From positions 1 through 46,228 of IMG/VR virus record IMGVR_UViG_3300028831_000087: a DNA stretch of 46,228 bases; one strand, 5' to 3'. The notes beneath the pieces are model-generated. The model ran no database searches. It saw only the letters and a program-made list of their open reading frames with translations, and was not told where the DNA came from. Positions 7,494-15,313 of this stretch are shown piece after piece. The stretch comes from a virus. Every line of letters starts with the position of its first letter. The stretch's first letter is position 1. A program made the position numbers and the translations under genes.

Positions 7494-7744
7494 TGACCAA
7501 AGTAAGTCCTATAGGAGTTGATACCCACGATGAGCTATGGGACGCCATGCTCGCATTCGTGAAGCTCACGCTGCTTTTTCATTCGCCTGGTCCGTGGGAT
7601 GACAAGAAACAGCAACAATGGGCACAACTTCAGGAGCCTGTACTATCGCTCTCGACCATGCGCGGAAATCCGCATCGTCGTGACGGGATTCATGATGTGA
7701 CAACAAAGAGACTCTGTGATCTAGGCAGAGCTATAATTGGATGA
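7490..7744 (+). CDS. Small hypothetical protein
   Basis: 84 residues from the ATG at 7490 (next ATG at 7493), behind AAGGA. The segment ELWDAMLAFVKLTLLFHSPGPWDD is predicted helical, and the rest is Arg/His-rich (MRGNPHRRDGIHDV). Its codon choice looks more balanced and less A-rich than its neighbours, so it may be a later acquisition. No family recognised. Confidence 0.6.
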   Translation: MMTKVSPIGVDTHDELWDAMLAFVKLTLLFHSPGPWDDKKQQQWAQLQEPVLSLSTMRGNPHRRDGIHDVTTKRLCDLGRAIIG

Positions 7745-7765
7745 ATTAATAAGAGGAAAAACAAA

Positions 7766-8587
7766 ATGATACAATCAACAGAAAATAAAATACAAGAAAA
7801 AGGCTTACTTGCGATTTTCAAAGGCGAGAGCGGGGAGGGAAAATCAGTCGGAGCGCTTTCGTTTCCAAACGCTTACGTATTCGACTTCGACAGGAAAATG
7901 CCTTCGATAGCTAGAAAACATTTTCCCGACAAGAAAGTTGACTGGGAAACATTTGAAGACATCTTCCAAATACAACAGAGGCTGATTGAGTTTTCCGTCT
8001 CCTGTCCCTATGAGACTCTAATCGTAGACTCAATCACAGGGTTAGTTAATATCTGCGTTGACTCGGTCGGTCAAGTTAAAGGTGAATCAGTTCCAGACAT
8101 TCTCGCGCGGACGAAGGGAAGTAAGAATAAAACGATCGAGATGATGACAATTGATTATTATAGCGCCGAAGACAGGTTCTGTACGTTCTTTGTCGATCAG
8201 CTTAAGCTATTTTGGGCGCGCGATAGAAACCCAAAGCACGTAATAATAAACGCGCACGTAGTCACAGTAGAGAGTTCACCTGATTTGAAAACCAAGTTCG
8301 TGACAAAGACGCGCTCGATCGTAAGCAAGGGTAAGAAATTTGCCTCCTGGTTACCCTCAGGGTTCGACAACGTATATATTTTCGGTCGTGAAAGGCCGGA
8401 CCTGGGAGATATTGACCAGACGATTAAGAGAATTGTTCGAACGGAAGCTTATGGAGAAGATTCCGCTAAGTGCTCTTATAATTTTCCAGAGACGATAGAC
8501 TTCACGAATGGCTCTCTTTACGATATTCTCGTGGAGAATGGTTTACCAGAGTCTGAGAAGGTTGCCAGTTCGAGTCTGGCCGGATAA
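7766..8587 (+). CDS. Sak4-like RecA-fold recombinase (AAA ATPase)
   Basis: 273 residues. Walker A is GESGEGKS (20-27). Walker B is TLIVDSITGL, with the Asp at about 88. The chain has the length and order of the phage Sak4/AAA_24 single-strand annealing or recombinase group, which works with an OB-fold ssDNA-binding protein. That partner is the next coding gene (8730-9119). Basic segments (KTKFVTKTRSIVSKGKKF) fit DNA binding. AAGAGGA precedes the ATG. The stop is followed at once by a structured segment containing a tRNA-like D arm. Confidence 0.8.
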   Translation: MIQSTENKIQEKGLLAIFKGESGEGKSVGALSFPNAYVFDFDRKMPSIARKHFPDKKVDWETFEDIFQIQQRLIEFSVSCPYETLIVDSITGLVNICVDSVGQVKGESVPDILARTKGSKNKTIEMMTIDYYSAEDRFCTFFVDQLKLFWARDRNPKHVIINAHVVTVESSPDLKTKFVTKTRSIVSKGKKFASWLPSGFDNVYIFGRERPDLGDIDQTIKRIVRTEAYGEDSAKCSYNFPETIDFTNGSLYDILVENGLPESEKVASSSLAG

Positions 8588-8589
8588 TG

Positions 8590-8660
8590 CTCGTCCGTAG
8601 CTCAAATGGTAGAGCGTCTCAGGTGAGGGGGATCAGGTGGAGCCTACTGAATCCCTCTCA
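8590..8660 (+). ncRNA. tRNA-like D-arm remnant plus strong hairpin
   Basis: Bases 8598-8615 read TAGCTCAAATGGTAGAGC, an almost perfect tRNA positions 8-25 segment with a 4-bp D stem. No 7-base anticodon loop or matching acceptor strand follows. Instead 8624-8660 fold into a hairpin with a 10-bp lower stem (TGAGGGGGAT with ATCCCTCTCA, one G-U pair) and an upper 3-bp stem. The hairpin is followed by a short T run (TTTT at 8666-8669). It could be a decayed tRNA, a processing signal, or a terminator joined to tRNA-derived sequence. Folded by eye only. Confidence 0.45.
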
Positions 8661-8729
8661 TATAATTTTCGACCGTAAAACAGTCAAAGTCCAACAAACT
8701 AACAAACAGAAAAAGGATAAAAGAAGAAA

Positions 8730-9119
8730 ATGCCCGAAATCAGTTTTACAAAAGAAAACTTACTCGAACGCAAACAGCTGAAAGCAGGCTGGAGGAAACT
8801 CAAAGTCAAATCAGTTGACGAGAAGCCCGGAAAGAACGATCCTGATAGCATCGTCTGGCCTATGGTTTTCACCATCGAAGAGGGAGACGACACTGGAGTT
8901 CCGGTGAATCATTGGTTCACTGAAAAGCAGATGGGTCGTCTCGCTGACTTCATTCGCTGCTTCACTGGAGGTAACGTCGACGCAGGTAAGAAATACAAGC
9001 TCGAAGACACCGTAGGGCGCAGCGTTATGGGATACGCTGAGTACGACGTCGCAACGGGATTTAACGTGATTAAGGACTTCAAACCGGCTGGAGCAACAGG
9101 AGCAAAAGCTAGTGCCTAA
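8730..9119 (+). CDS. OB-fold single-stranded DNA-binding protein (DUF669-like)
   Basis: 129 residues. LKAGWRKLKVKSVDEKPGKND, then PMVFTIEEGDDTGVPVNHWFTE and a C-terminal VGRSVMGYAEYD...NVIKDFKP give the beta-barrel pattern of the phage DUF669/SSB group that normally accompanies Sak4-type recombinases. It lacks the long acidic tail of bacterial SSB, but the next gene encodes a separate acidic protein. Start ATG lies behind an AAGAAG stretch. It is flanked on both sides by structured non-coding segments (8590-8660 and 9278-9385). Confidence 0.75.
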   Translation: MPEISFTKENLLERKQLKAGWRKLKVKSVDEKPGKNDPDSIVWPMVFTIEEGDDTGVPVNHWFTEKQMGRLADFIRCFTGGNVDAGKKYKLEDTVGRSVMGYAEYDVATGFNVIKDFKPAGATGAKASA

Positions 9120-9270
9120 GTATAAAGTCGCAGTTGATTTAGACGTTGAAGCTGATACCAGCGACAGCGCAGGAGCAAAGGTGAAGGAAGCGTTATCGAA
9201 TTTTGATAACGTTGAAGTCAGTGATGTTGATGAACTCGAAGACGATGTAGTCGAAGAAGAAGAGGAATAA
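9112..9270 (+). CDS. 52-residue acidic protein, GTG start
   Basis: A GTG at 9112, placed 9 bases after CAGGAG and overlapping the end of the ssDNA-binding gene, opens a frame to TAA at 9270. The pattern KYKVAVDLDVEADTSDSAGAKVKEALSNFDNVEVSDV is strand-helix-strand, like a half ferredoxin fold. It is followed by an extremely acidic tail (DELEDDVVEEEEE). It may bind the recombinase or ssDNA-binding protein. The function is otherwise unknown. Confidence 0.6.
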   Translation: MPKYKVAVDLDVEADTSDSAGAKVKEALSNFDNVEVSDVDELEDDVVEEEEE

Positions 9271-9277
9271 TCTCTTC

Positions 9278-9385
9278 TGTTGGTGAAGGTCGTAGCCCTT
9301 TTAAATAAGGCGTTTGCTTGAGGACTCTTATCTGTATTCAGGTCCAGATTCGAGAGTCTCCTGATTCAGCAAGCTGCAGCCAACA
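9278..9385 (+). ncRNA. Candidate structured RNA, three-way-junction-like
   Basis: This stretch fills most of the 137-base gap before the 9408 gene. By eye it closes with TGTTGG (9278-9283) paired to CCAACA (9380-9385). Inside are a short hairpin (9295-9311, GCC...GGC) and a long irregular arm (9314-9372: TTGCT/AGCAA, AGGA/TCCT, CTCT/AGAG, ATCTG/CAGAT), then the 8-base palindrome GCTGCAGC. No known riboswitch or tRNA is recognisable. It sits directly upstream of a six-copy genome palindrome and a start codon. Read-through regulation or an independent small RNA are both possible. Confidence 0.4.
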
Positions 9386-9388
9386 ACC

Positions 9389-9403
9389 GTTCATTAGGTG
9401 AAC
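9389..9403. repeat. GTTCA-N5-TGAAC genome palindrome, copy 1
   Basis: GTTCATTAGGTGAAC with flanks AACC and ACTT. It ends five bases before the ATG at 9408 of the next gene. It shares orientation and flanks with the five other copies (26320, 34073, 36848, 41876, 44876). Confidence 0.7.
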
Positions 9404-9407
9404 ACTT

Positions 9408-9686
9408 ATGATAATAGATGAGAATAAATTTTTCGACTTCTTAATCGAGAACCAAGAGATTGACCCGGATAAATTCAAGGAAGAGGCTAAGTGCGTTCAC
9501 GACTTGGTAGTTAAATACCAAGAGTTAGCCTATTCAATGGCTCATAATCTGTATCAAAGCTTTAGTGAAGACTTCCCTCCAGCAGAGAATGGTTACAGTA
9601 ATCCCAAGAGAGTTCGAGCTTACGAACTTACACTCATTTGGACAGGCTTCCTGTTAGGAATAGATTCCGCAAATAGAGAGAAATAA
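9408..9686 (+). CDS. Hypothetical helical protein
   Basis: 92 residues, no recognised family. It appears wholly alpha-helical (KFFDFLIENQEI, CVHDLVVKYQELAYSMAHNLY, RAYELTLIWTGFLLGIDSA). The ATG follows directly on the palindrome at 9389-9403, and no normal ribosome-binding site is seen. Translation may therefore depend on how the palindrome and the structured segment upstream fold. Confidence 0.6.
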   Translation: MIIDENKFFDFLIENQEIDPDKFKEEAKCVHDLVVKYQELAYSMAHNLYQSFSEDFPPAENGYSNPKRVRAYELTLIWTGFLLGIDSANREK

Positions 9687-9690
9687 TTTT

Positions 9691-9897
9691 ATGACTCAAG
9701 GCTATGAATATATTAGAATCTCGTCCGATTTAGGTGACCTGGATGAACTAAACAATCTTTCAGTCAATGGCTGGCATGTAGTCTATGGAGATAAAGAGTA
9801 TCTTCTCTTAGAAAGGCCACTAACCGAAGAAGGAAGACGAAAGACGCTCGAGTATTACAAAGAAAGATATCAAAGGAAATTAAATTTCAGCAGATAG
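9691..9897 (+). CDS. DUF4177-like small protein
   Basis: 68 residues. YEYIRIS...LDELNNLSVNGWHVV...EYLLLERP follows the pattern of the DUF4177 group (a YEY strand, a helix, GW(E/H) and a final strand ending in ERP). The biochemical role of that group is unknown. The ribosome-binding site is poor; translation may be coupled to the gene four bases upstream. Confidence 0.55.
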   Translation: MTQGYEYIRISSDLGDLDELNNLSVNGWHVVYGDKEYLLLERPLTEEGRRKTLEYYKERYQRKLNFSR

Positions 9898-9905
9898 AGA
9901 AATAA

Positions 9906-11135
9906 ATGCCCGAAATAGCGATCAATCAAATCATTCCACCAGATACGAATTACCAATACGACCGTGAAGAACTTGAGCGACTCAAGAAATCAATCGAGGA
10001 AAACGGTTTATTTCACTCGATTATTCTTCAGGAGACAGAAAATCCAGAATCTTTTAAAGTTATTTCCGGGCGCGCGCGATTTGTAGCGATGCAAGAGTTG
10101 AAAAAGGAATTTATCTCAGCGAATATCCTCCCATTTTCCTGCCCAAATCCGCTAGAGATAAGCCTGCATGAAAACCTAAGAAGACATAACTTAGCCTGGT
10201 TCGATCAGGTTGAATTAGAGAAAGAGCTTCACGAATTGCGAATCTCTCAATACGGAGAAAAGCCAATAGGAAGACCTAAAGAGGGTCCTAAACAAGGCTG
10301 GAGTCAAAACGACACTGCAAGGGAACTCGGCCTCGCTTTAGGAACTTTCTCGCAGGATATGGCGCTAGCGACGGAATTAAGAAAGAATCCGTACTTACGA
10401 AATATCAAGGATAAAACGACAGCACTCAAAATCATCAGACAGATCACTAAGCAGCAAGTCTCAGAAATCGAACAGATGCTTCCGTCCGACATAGAGATGG
10501 ACGACGTCTTTCTAGGAGACTCTGAAGTAATCTTGAAATCATTTCCGAATGAAACGTTCGATTGTTGCATTTGCGATCCTCCATGGAGCGAATATAAAGA
10601 CGAAGCTTTGAGATCAGATCAATTGACTCTTTTACCGATCTTTCTGGAGCTTTACAGAGTTCTGAAACGCGATGCTTTCCTTTTCGTCGTGACCTCAACA
10701 ACGGATTTCTATTTTTACATGAAAGAACTTCAAAAACTCCGATTTCGAGTTCAACATTATCCAATCATTTGGCATAAGCCGAACACGATCACGTACGGAC
10801 GCGCGCAATGGCAATTTGCTAGAGACTACGAACCAATCGTAGTCGCGGTAAAAGGAGATCCTATTCTCACGACTAGAACAGAAATGAGCGCTATTCTCAA
10901 GTACGACAATGTGCATTATTCAAGAATGATTCACCCACATGAAAAGCCAGTCTTACTAATGGAATATCTGGTCAAATCATCAACCAATCCAGGTGCTAAA
11001 ATCGTCGATCCATTTGCAGGAAGCGGCGTCACATTAGAAGCTTGCAAGAGAACCGATAGAAGATACATTGGAATCGAGAAAGAAAAGAAATTCTACGACA
11101 AGATAGTTGAAAGGCTAGGAAGAAATGCTCTGTGA
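9906..11135 (+). CDS. ParB-like domain fused to DNA methyltransferase
   Basis: 409 residues. The N-terminal ParB/Srx-like domain (1-120) has SGRARFVAM where ParB proteins have a GxRR-type motif, and HENLRRHNL. A helix-turn-helix follows (WSQNDTARELGLALGTFSQ, 132-150). The C-terminal half is an N4-cytosine/N6-adenine methyltransferase, with catalytic motif IV CDPPW (223-227) before the SAM-binding motif DPFAGSG (368-374), the beta-class order. Such fusions are known in phages and are thought to modify phage DNA. ParB domains bind palindromic parS sites, which makes the palindrome 500 bp upstream (9389-9403) a candidate target. That link is inference. The last 11 bases overlap the next small gene. 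Confidence 0.88.
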   Translation: MPEIAINQIIPPDTNYQYDREELERLKKSIEENGLFHSIILQETENPESFKVISGRARFVAMQELKKEFISANILPFSCPNPLEISLHENLRRHNLAWFDQVELEKELHELRISQYGEKPIGRPKEGPKQGWSQNDTARELGLALGTFSQDMALATELRKNPYLRNIKDKTTALKIIRQITKQQVSEIEQMLPSDIEMDDVFLGDSEVILKSFPNETFDCCICDPPWSEYKDEALRSDQLTLLPIFLELYRVLKRDAFLFVVTSTTDFYFYMKELQKLRFRVQHYPIIWHKPNTITYGRAQWQFARDYEPIVVAVKGDPILTTRTEMSAILKYDNVHYSRMIHPHEKPVLLMEYLVKSSTNPGAKIVDPFAGSGVTLEACKRTDRRYIGIEKEKKFYDKIVERLGRNAL

Positions 11136-11280
11136 TCAAATAGATTGCTTAAATCAAGCCGATAGGTCTTATAGATGCGCGACTTGTGACTCCTACTTCT
11201 GCTCTCAGGAATGTCTCTCTGCGCACGTAAGAAGAATGATTGACAATGAAGACTTAATTTCGGAGCGCGCGACTGAATGA
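11125..11280 (+). CDS. 51-residue MYND/HIT-like zinc-finger protein
   Basis: ATG 11125 lies inside the end of the methyltransferase gene and TGA 11278-11280 overlaps the polymerase ATG. Ligands C3, C8, C18-x2-C21, C26-x3-C30 and H34 follow the start of the MYND/HIT finger pattern (C..C...C-x2-C-x4-C-x3-C-x3-H). It may be a protein-interaction module for its polymerase neighbour. This is inferred from position. Confidence 0.6.
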   Translation: MLCDQIDCLNQADRSYRCATCDSYFCSQECLSAHVRRMIDNEDLISERATE

Positions 11281-13727
11281 CCTATGTTGGCGCTGAGGGT
11301 CCAGCCAATGCCAGACTAGCCGCGATAGGGGAAGCTCCAGGAGCAGAAGAAGAGAGGCTAGGAAGGCCCTTCGTTGGATCGACTGGCAAGATTGTCGAGG
11401 ACTTACTCTCTTCACTAGGAATGCCGAGAGAAGAAGTTTATCTCTCTAACGTGGTAAAGATCAGGCCGCCTGGCAACAATCTTGAAGCTCTCAATTTAAT
11501 CGGAAAATCAATCGACGATTTCATTCCTCAGCTACAAGAGGAAATTAGAAAGTTAAGTCCAAACGCTGTTATAGCTTTCGGGAATACAGCTTTAACAGCG
11601 CTAACCGGACTCAAGGGAATTGAGAAGTATCGAGGCTCAATTCTTCCCTGTAGTTTTCACAGCACTAAGATAATCCCCACGATTCACCCTGCCTCGCTGC
11701 TTCATTCTGAAGGCGAAGAGGGAAAGCTTCGTTCCTGGAAAGATATCTCCTACATCAAATGGGACATAGCGCGCGCGATTGAACAAAGTAAGTTCTCCGA
11801 GTATAATCCACCGAGGCGTAATTTAATAGTCGCGCGCGATGCCTTACAACTAGATAGATTTCTCAGTAAATACGAAGGCTCGTCTTATGTCTCAGTCGAC
11901 ATAGAGACTTTTAAGACGATTCCTCTTTGCATTGGGATCGCTTTCTCTTCCGATGAAGCAATAAGCGTTCCCCTCTTTTACTCCACGATGACTCGTTCAG
12001 ACCAGATTTCCTGTTGGGAAATGTGCGCGCGATTACTTGCAGACCTAGACGTTCAGAAAATAGGTCAGAATTTCAAGTTTGACGAGAGGCTATTAAGAAC
12101 TTGCGTCAATGGGACAGTGAATTTTGGCTTTAAAGTTAACTCTTTCTTCTTCGACACGATGCTCGCGTTCAGGACTCTTTATCCAGAGTTGCCAAGTTCG
12201 CTACAATTTTCAACCAGCGTTCTAACAGAGGAAGTTTATTATAAAGATGAAGGCCGAGAATATAATCCTAAAAAAGATAAGTTCGACCGTTTGTTACTTT
12301 ATAACGCCAAAGATGCTGCTGTTACTTATGAAGTGTTTGAAAAAGAAACTTGCGAACTTATTAATAATGATCAGCTCGATTTCTTTTTCGAGCGAGTCAT
12401 GCCCTTACATCCTTTTTACTCGAGAATCGAGCAAAGAGGAATCAAGAGAGACAACTTTCAAAAACGAGTCCTTGAAGAAAAGTACAAAGGTCAACAAAAA
12501 GAACTCGAAGAGAAGCTCTATTCGCTAACGCAAGAGTACTTAGAGGAGCCAATTAACGTTAACTCTAACGGACGCAATGGCGATGTTCCGAAATTACTTT
12601 TCGGCTTGATGAAGATTCCAGTAAGAAAAGCGACTGACGAGAAGACTCTCGACGCTTTAATGCGAAATGCAGTCAAGGATGTTAACAAAAGACAAATCTT
12701 AGAGTTAATTCTCGAGATTAGAAAGGTCAAGAAGACAATAGGGACTTATGTCGATCACGAAACAGATTACAGGAATCGTACTCTCACCGGGGTTAGAATT
12801 GCACTTGAGACTGGAAGGACTGCTAATGGAATCCTTAAGGCTCCAGTCACAACTAGGCCAATGGGACTCGCTTTTCAAACTATTACAAAACATGGAGAAG
12901 TCGGAACTGACTTGGGAAGTATGTTCGTCCCTGATGAAGGTCATGTCTTCGTTGAGCCAGACCTTAGCGCGGCGGAAGCAAGAGTTGTCGCAAATCTTGC
13001 AAGAGATGAAAGACTCTTAAAAATCTTTAAATATGATCTTGACTTGCATAGAATCACGACTGGCTGGATTGAAGGAGTATGTCCTGATGATTTGCTGAAT
13101 GAGTTTTTTAATGAAACTGATGGAGAGAAAATTCACGAATTGAAAAGGCAAATCACGAAGATTCTTAAGGCGCGCATCGACGATGAGCAAAGACAAGAGG
13201 GAAAGAAATTCCGACATGCTGCGAATTACGACATGGGCAAGCGTGAGGCCTCAAGGCAGACTGGACTATCCGAGTGGCGTACGAATCAAATTTTGACAAA
13301 GGTGCACGCCACGAATCCAAATATTCGAGACGTTTTTCACAAAGAGATTATCGACGCATTAAGAGATAATAATCGAGTTTTAATCTCTCCCCACGGAAGA
13401 CAGAGGCAATTCTTGAACCGTTGGGGAGATGAACTGTTCAAGGAAGCTTACGCTTTTATCCCGCAAGCGACTGTATCAGATCATTTAAAGTTTTCAGCGC
13501 AAGTTATAGAATCACGTGCCCCGTGGATTCAGATACTCTCAGAAAGTCACGATTCATTCTTAGCTCAAGTCCCGATATCTCATGTTGACCGAGCGAAAGA
13601 GATTATTACTGAAGAACTTGAGAAGCCTATAGATTTTTCAAGGTGCTCATTACCAAGGAATAGCCTCATTATACCCTGTGAAGTGAAATTGGGAAAGAAG
13701 AATTGGGAAACAATGGAAGTAATCTAG
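11277..13727 (+). CDS. Uracil-DNA glycosylase - 3'-5' exonuclease - DNA polymerase A fusion
   Basis: 816 residues. Residues 5-170 match family 4/5 uracil-DNA glycosylases: GEAPGAEEE (18-26), GRPFVGSTGK (29-38) and IHPASLL (136-142). They contain only one cysteine in this region, so the usual four-Cys Fe-S site is absent. Residues 200-360 are a DEDD exonuclease (DIE 208-210, NFKFD 265-269, YNAKD 342-346). The rest is family A polymerase: motif A DLSAAEARVVA from D562, motif B around RHAANYDMG (646-654), motif C HDS at 758-760 in place of the common HDE. It is the likely replicative polymerase. The attached UDG suggests uracil surveillance at the fork. ATGA overlap with the finger gene upstream. 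Confidence 0.92.
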   Translation: MTYVGAEGPANARLAAIGEAPGAEEERLGRPFVGSTGKIVEDLLSSLGMPREEVYLSNVVKIRPPGNNLEALNLIGKSIDDFIPQLQEEIRKLSPNAVIAFGNTALTALTGLKGIEKYRGSILPCSFHSTKIIPTIHPASLLHSEGEEGKLRSWKDISYIKWDIARAIEQSKFSEYNPPRRNLIVARDALQLDRFLSKYEGSSYVSVDIETFKTIPLCIGIAFSSDEAISVPLFYSTMTRSDQISCWEMCARLLADLDVQKIGQNFKFDERLLRTCVNGTVNFGFKVNSFFFDTMLAFRTLYPELPSSLQFSTSVLTEEVYYKDEGREYNPKKDKFDRLLLYNAKDAAVTYEVFEKETCELINNDQLDFFFERVMPLHPFYSRIEQRGIKRDNFQKRVLEEKYKGQQKELEEKLYSLTQEYLEEPINVNSNGRNGDVPKLLFGLMKIPVRKATDEKTLDALMRNAVKDVNKRQILELILEIRKVKKTIGTYVDHETDYRNRTLTGVRIALETGRTANGILKAPVTTRPMGLAFQTITKHGEVGTDLGSMFVPDEGHVFVEPDLSAAEARVVANLARDERLLKIFKYDLDLHRITTGWIEGVCPDDLLNEFFNETDGEKIHELKRQITKILKARIDDEQRQEGKKFRHAANYDMGKREASRQTGLSEWRTNQILTKVHATNPNIRDVFHKEIIDALRDNNRVLISPHGRQRQFLNRWGDELFKEAYAFIPQATVSDHLKFSAQVIESRAPWIQILSESHDSFLAQVPISHVDRAKEIITEELEKPIDFSRCSLPRNSLIIPCEVKLGKKNWETMEVI

Positions 13728-13778
13728 GAAGTAAAAATTCTCCCCCAGGAAAATTTATGACAGGAAGCTTAATAAACG

Positions 13779-15005
13779 ATGAGTTGGTTAGAAGTTCTCT
13801 TAGATTCAACAAAAGAGGCCGAAGCCCCGATTCGCTACTTCTGGTGGTCAGGACTTGCTGCGCTTTCGGCTGTTGCAGGAAAGAAAGTTTATTTACAGCG
13901 CGGCCCTTTCTATAAACTTTACCCTAATATCTATGTTGCTCTCGTCTCCGCAAGAAGTGGCCTAAGAAAAGGAATCCCAATCATGGTGGCAAAGAAGCTT
14001 GTCACGGATTTAGATTCCATTAGAGTCGTTTCAGGCTGTAGTTCTATTCAAGCGTTGACTAAAGAGCTATCAATGCAACAGACCTTCAAATCCGGCGCAG
14101 TTGTCAACGAAGCTCAAGGATTAATGATTTCAGATGAATTTGAGTCCTTTCTAACTGAAGACCCAAGAGCTTTAACTTATTTAACTGCTCTGCATAATAC
14201 ACATGAGCACGAGGACTCTTGGAAAAAACGCTTAAAAGGCTCACCGTTAGAAGAACTAAAATCTCCATGTCTAACTCTTCTAGTCGCAAGCAATGAAGCT
14301 CTATTCGAGTCCGTAGTCAAACAGAAAGACATCGAAGGAGGCTTCATTGCAAGGACATTCATAGTCCATGAGTCGAAGAAAAAACTAATAAATGATCTTA
14401 TTTACACGGATGAAGAAATCGAAGATCTCTTAGAAAAAGACTCAAAAGCGCACGAGTTCCTGACGACGAGGCTCAAAGAAGTCAATAAGCTATCAGGAAA
14501 GATGGCTCTCGATTCTAAGGCAGTTAATCTCTATAGAAGCTGGTACGAGCAACTTTCTCTCTCAGATTTCGACGATAAAACAGGCTCAATAGATCGACTC
14601 GGAGATCAAGTTCTCAAAGTCGCGATGTTGATCTCAATATCGAACAGTAATTCTCTTTCTATTAGTGAGAACGATTTAGAGACTGCAATCGACGCTGCTG
14701 AGTTATGTATTTCAAACACGCGTCAGATTTCAATGGAGAAAGAGAAAGGTGATATCAACCCAGTAATTCAAAAGGTTCTCAAGGAATTAATCAAGGCTCC
14801 AGAACAAACTCTAACTCGAAAGAAATTAATGATAAATACGCACATCGAGTCTATAATTCTCGACCGCGCGATAGATACCTTAATTCAGCGTGGCGCGATT
14901 GATGAACCTAGACGAAATGGGAGAAAAGAGATCTATTACAAGATGAAACCTGACGTATTTAGTACTTACGTGAAGTTCCAAGCAATTGAAAAGAGGATGA
15001 ATTGA
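13779..15005 (+). CDS. DUF3987-like phage ATPase/primase-helicase candidate
   Basis: 408 residues. A conserved aromatic opening (RYFWWSGLAALSAVAGKKVYL) leads to a P-loop-like SARSGLRKGI (57-66). It lacks the Ser/Thr that normally follows the Lys. A Walker B-like GLMISDEF with acidic pair at about 119-120 follows, and a winged-helix-like C-terminus (LTRKKLMINTHIESIILDRAIDTLIQRGAI). This is the layout of DUF3987-type proteins found with phage polymerases and treated as helicase or primase-helicase candidates. The degenerate P-loop leaves ATP hydrolysis in doubt. AGGAAG precedes the ATG. Confidence 0.7.
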   Translation: MSWLEVLLDSTKEAEAPIRYFWWSGLAALSAVAGKKVYLQRGPFYKLYPNIYVALVSARSGLRKGIPIMVAKKLVTDLDSIRVVSGCSSIQALTKELSMQQTFKSGAVVNEAQGLMISDEFESFLTEDPRALTYLTALHNTHEHEDSWKKRLKGSPLEELKSPCLTLLVASNEALFESVVKQKDIEGGFIARTFIVHESKKKLINDLIYTDEEIEDLLEKDSKAHEFLTTRLKEVNKLSGKMALDSKAVNLYRSWYEQLSLSDFDDKTGSIDRLGDQVLKVAMLISISNSNSLSISENDLETAIDAAELCISNTRQISMEKEKGDINPVIQKVLKELIKAPEQTLTRKKLMINTHIESIILDRAIDTLIQRGAIDEPRRNGRKEIYYKMKPDVFSTYVKFQAIEKRMN

Positions 15006-15313
15006 GAGAAAGAGAATTCTTCAAGCTAGCTTCGAATTATCTCGCTTGCAGATGGGTCATGATGGGCCATGAATTGGAAGGCTACGAGAATGATTCAGAT
15101 CTAACTTTCACGCTATTAGGAATGACTGATTATCACCTTGAAATGGAGCTATTCTTTAGAAGGAGTTCTACTTTTGAGTTCCTTGGCGCGCGCGATCGCA
15201 TTCTCAAGAGTCCTCAGAGAAGCCACTCGTTTCAAACCAGCCTCATTGCTAATTGCTTTGAGATACTCAGCAGTTTTCGGAATGTTATCGAGATCAAAAT
15301 CGCCTTTTATTAA
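15002..15313 (+). CDS. Small protein at the convergence point, TTG start
   Basis: TTG at 15002 lies six bases after AGAGGA and overlaps the previous stop. The first 50 residues (REREFFKLASNYLACRWVMMGHELEGYENDSDLTF) look protein-like. The remainder is read antisense to the last 165 bases of the minus-strand gene ending at 15149 and looks like an arbitrary translation. The true gene may have been trimmed by rearrangement at the boundary of the two arms. No function assigned. Confidence 0.45.
   Translation: MREREFFKLASNYLACRWVMMGHELEGYENDSDLTFTLLGMTDYHLEMELFFRRSSTFEFLGARDRILKSPQRSHSFQTSLIANCFEILSSFRNVIEIKIAFY

Noticed and set aside
8587-8781. 64-codon plus-strand frame over the tRNA-like region
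   Set aside because: The translation is unlike a protein, and it spans a strong hairpin and the upstream region of the ssDNA-binding gene.
13547-13560. HDS at polymerase motif C as a sign of a dead enzyme
   Set aside because: The catalytic Asp is present, as are the motif A Asp and the motif B Tyr, and HDS is tolerated in some family A phage polymerases, so I keep the enzyme as active.
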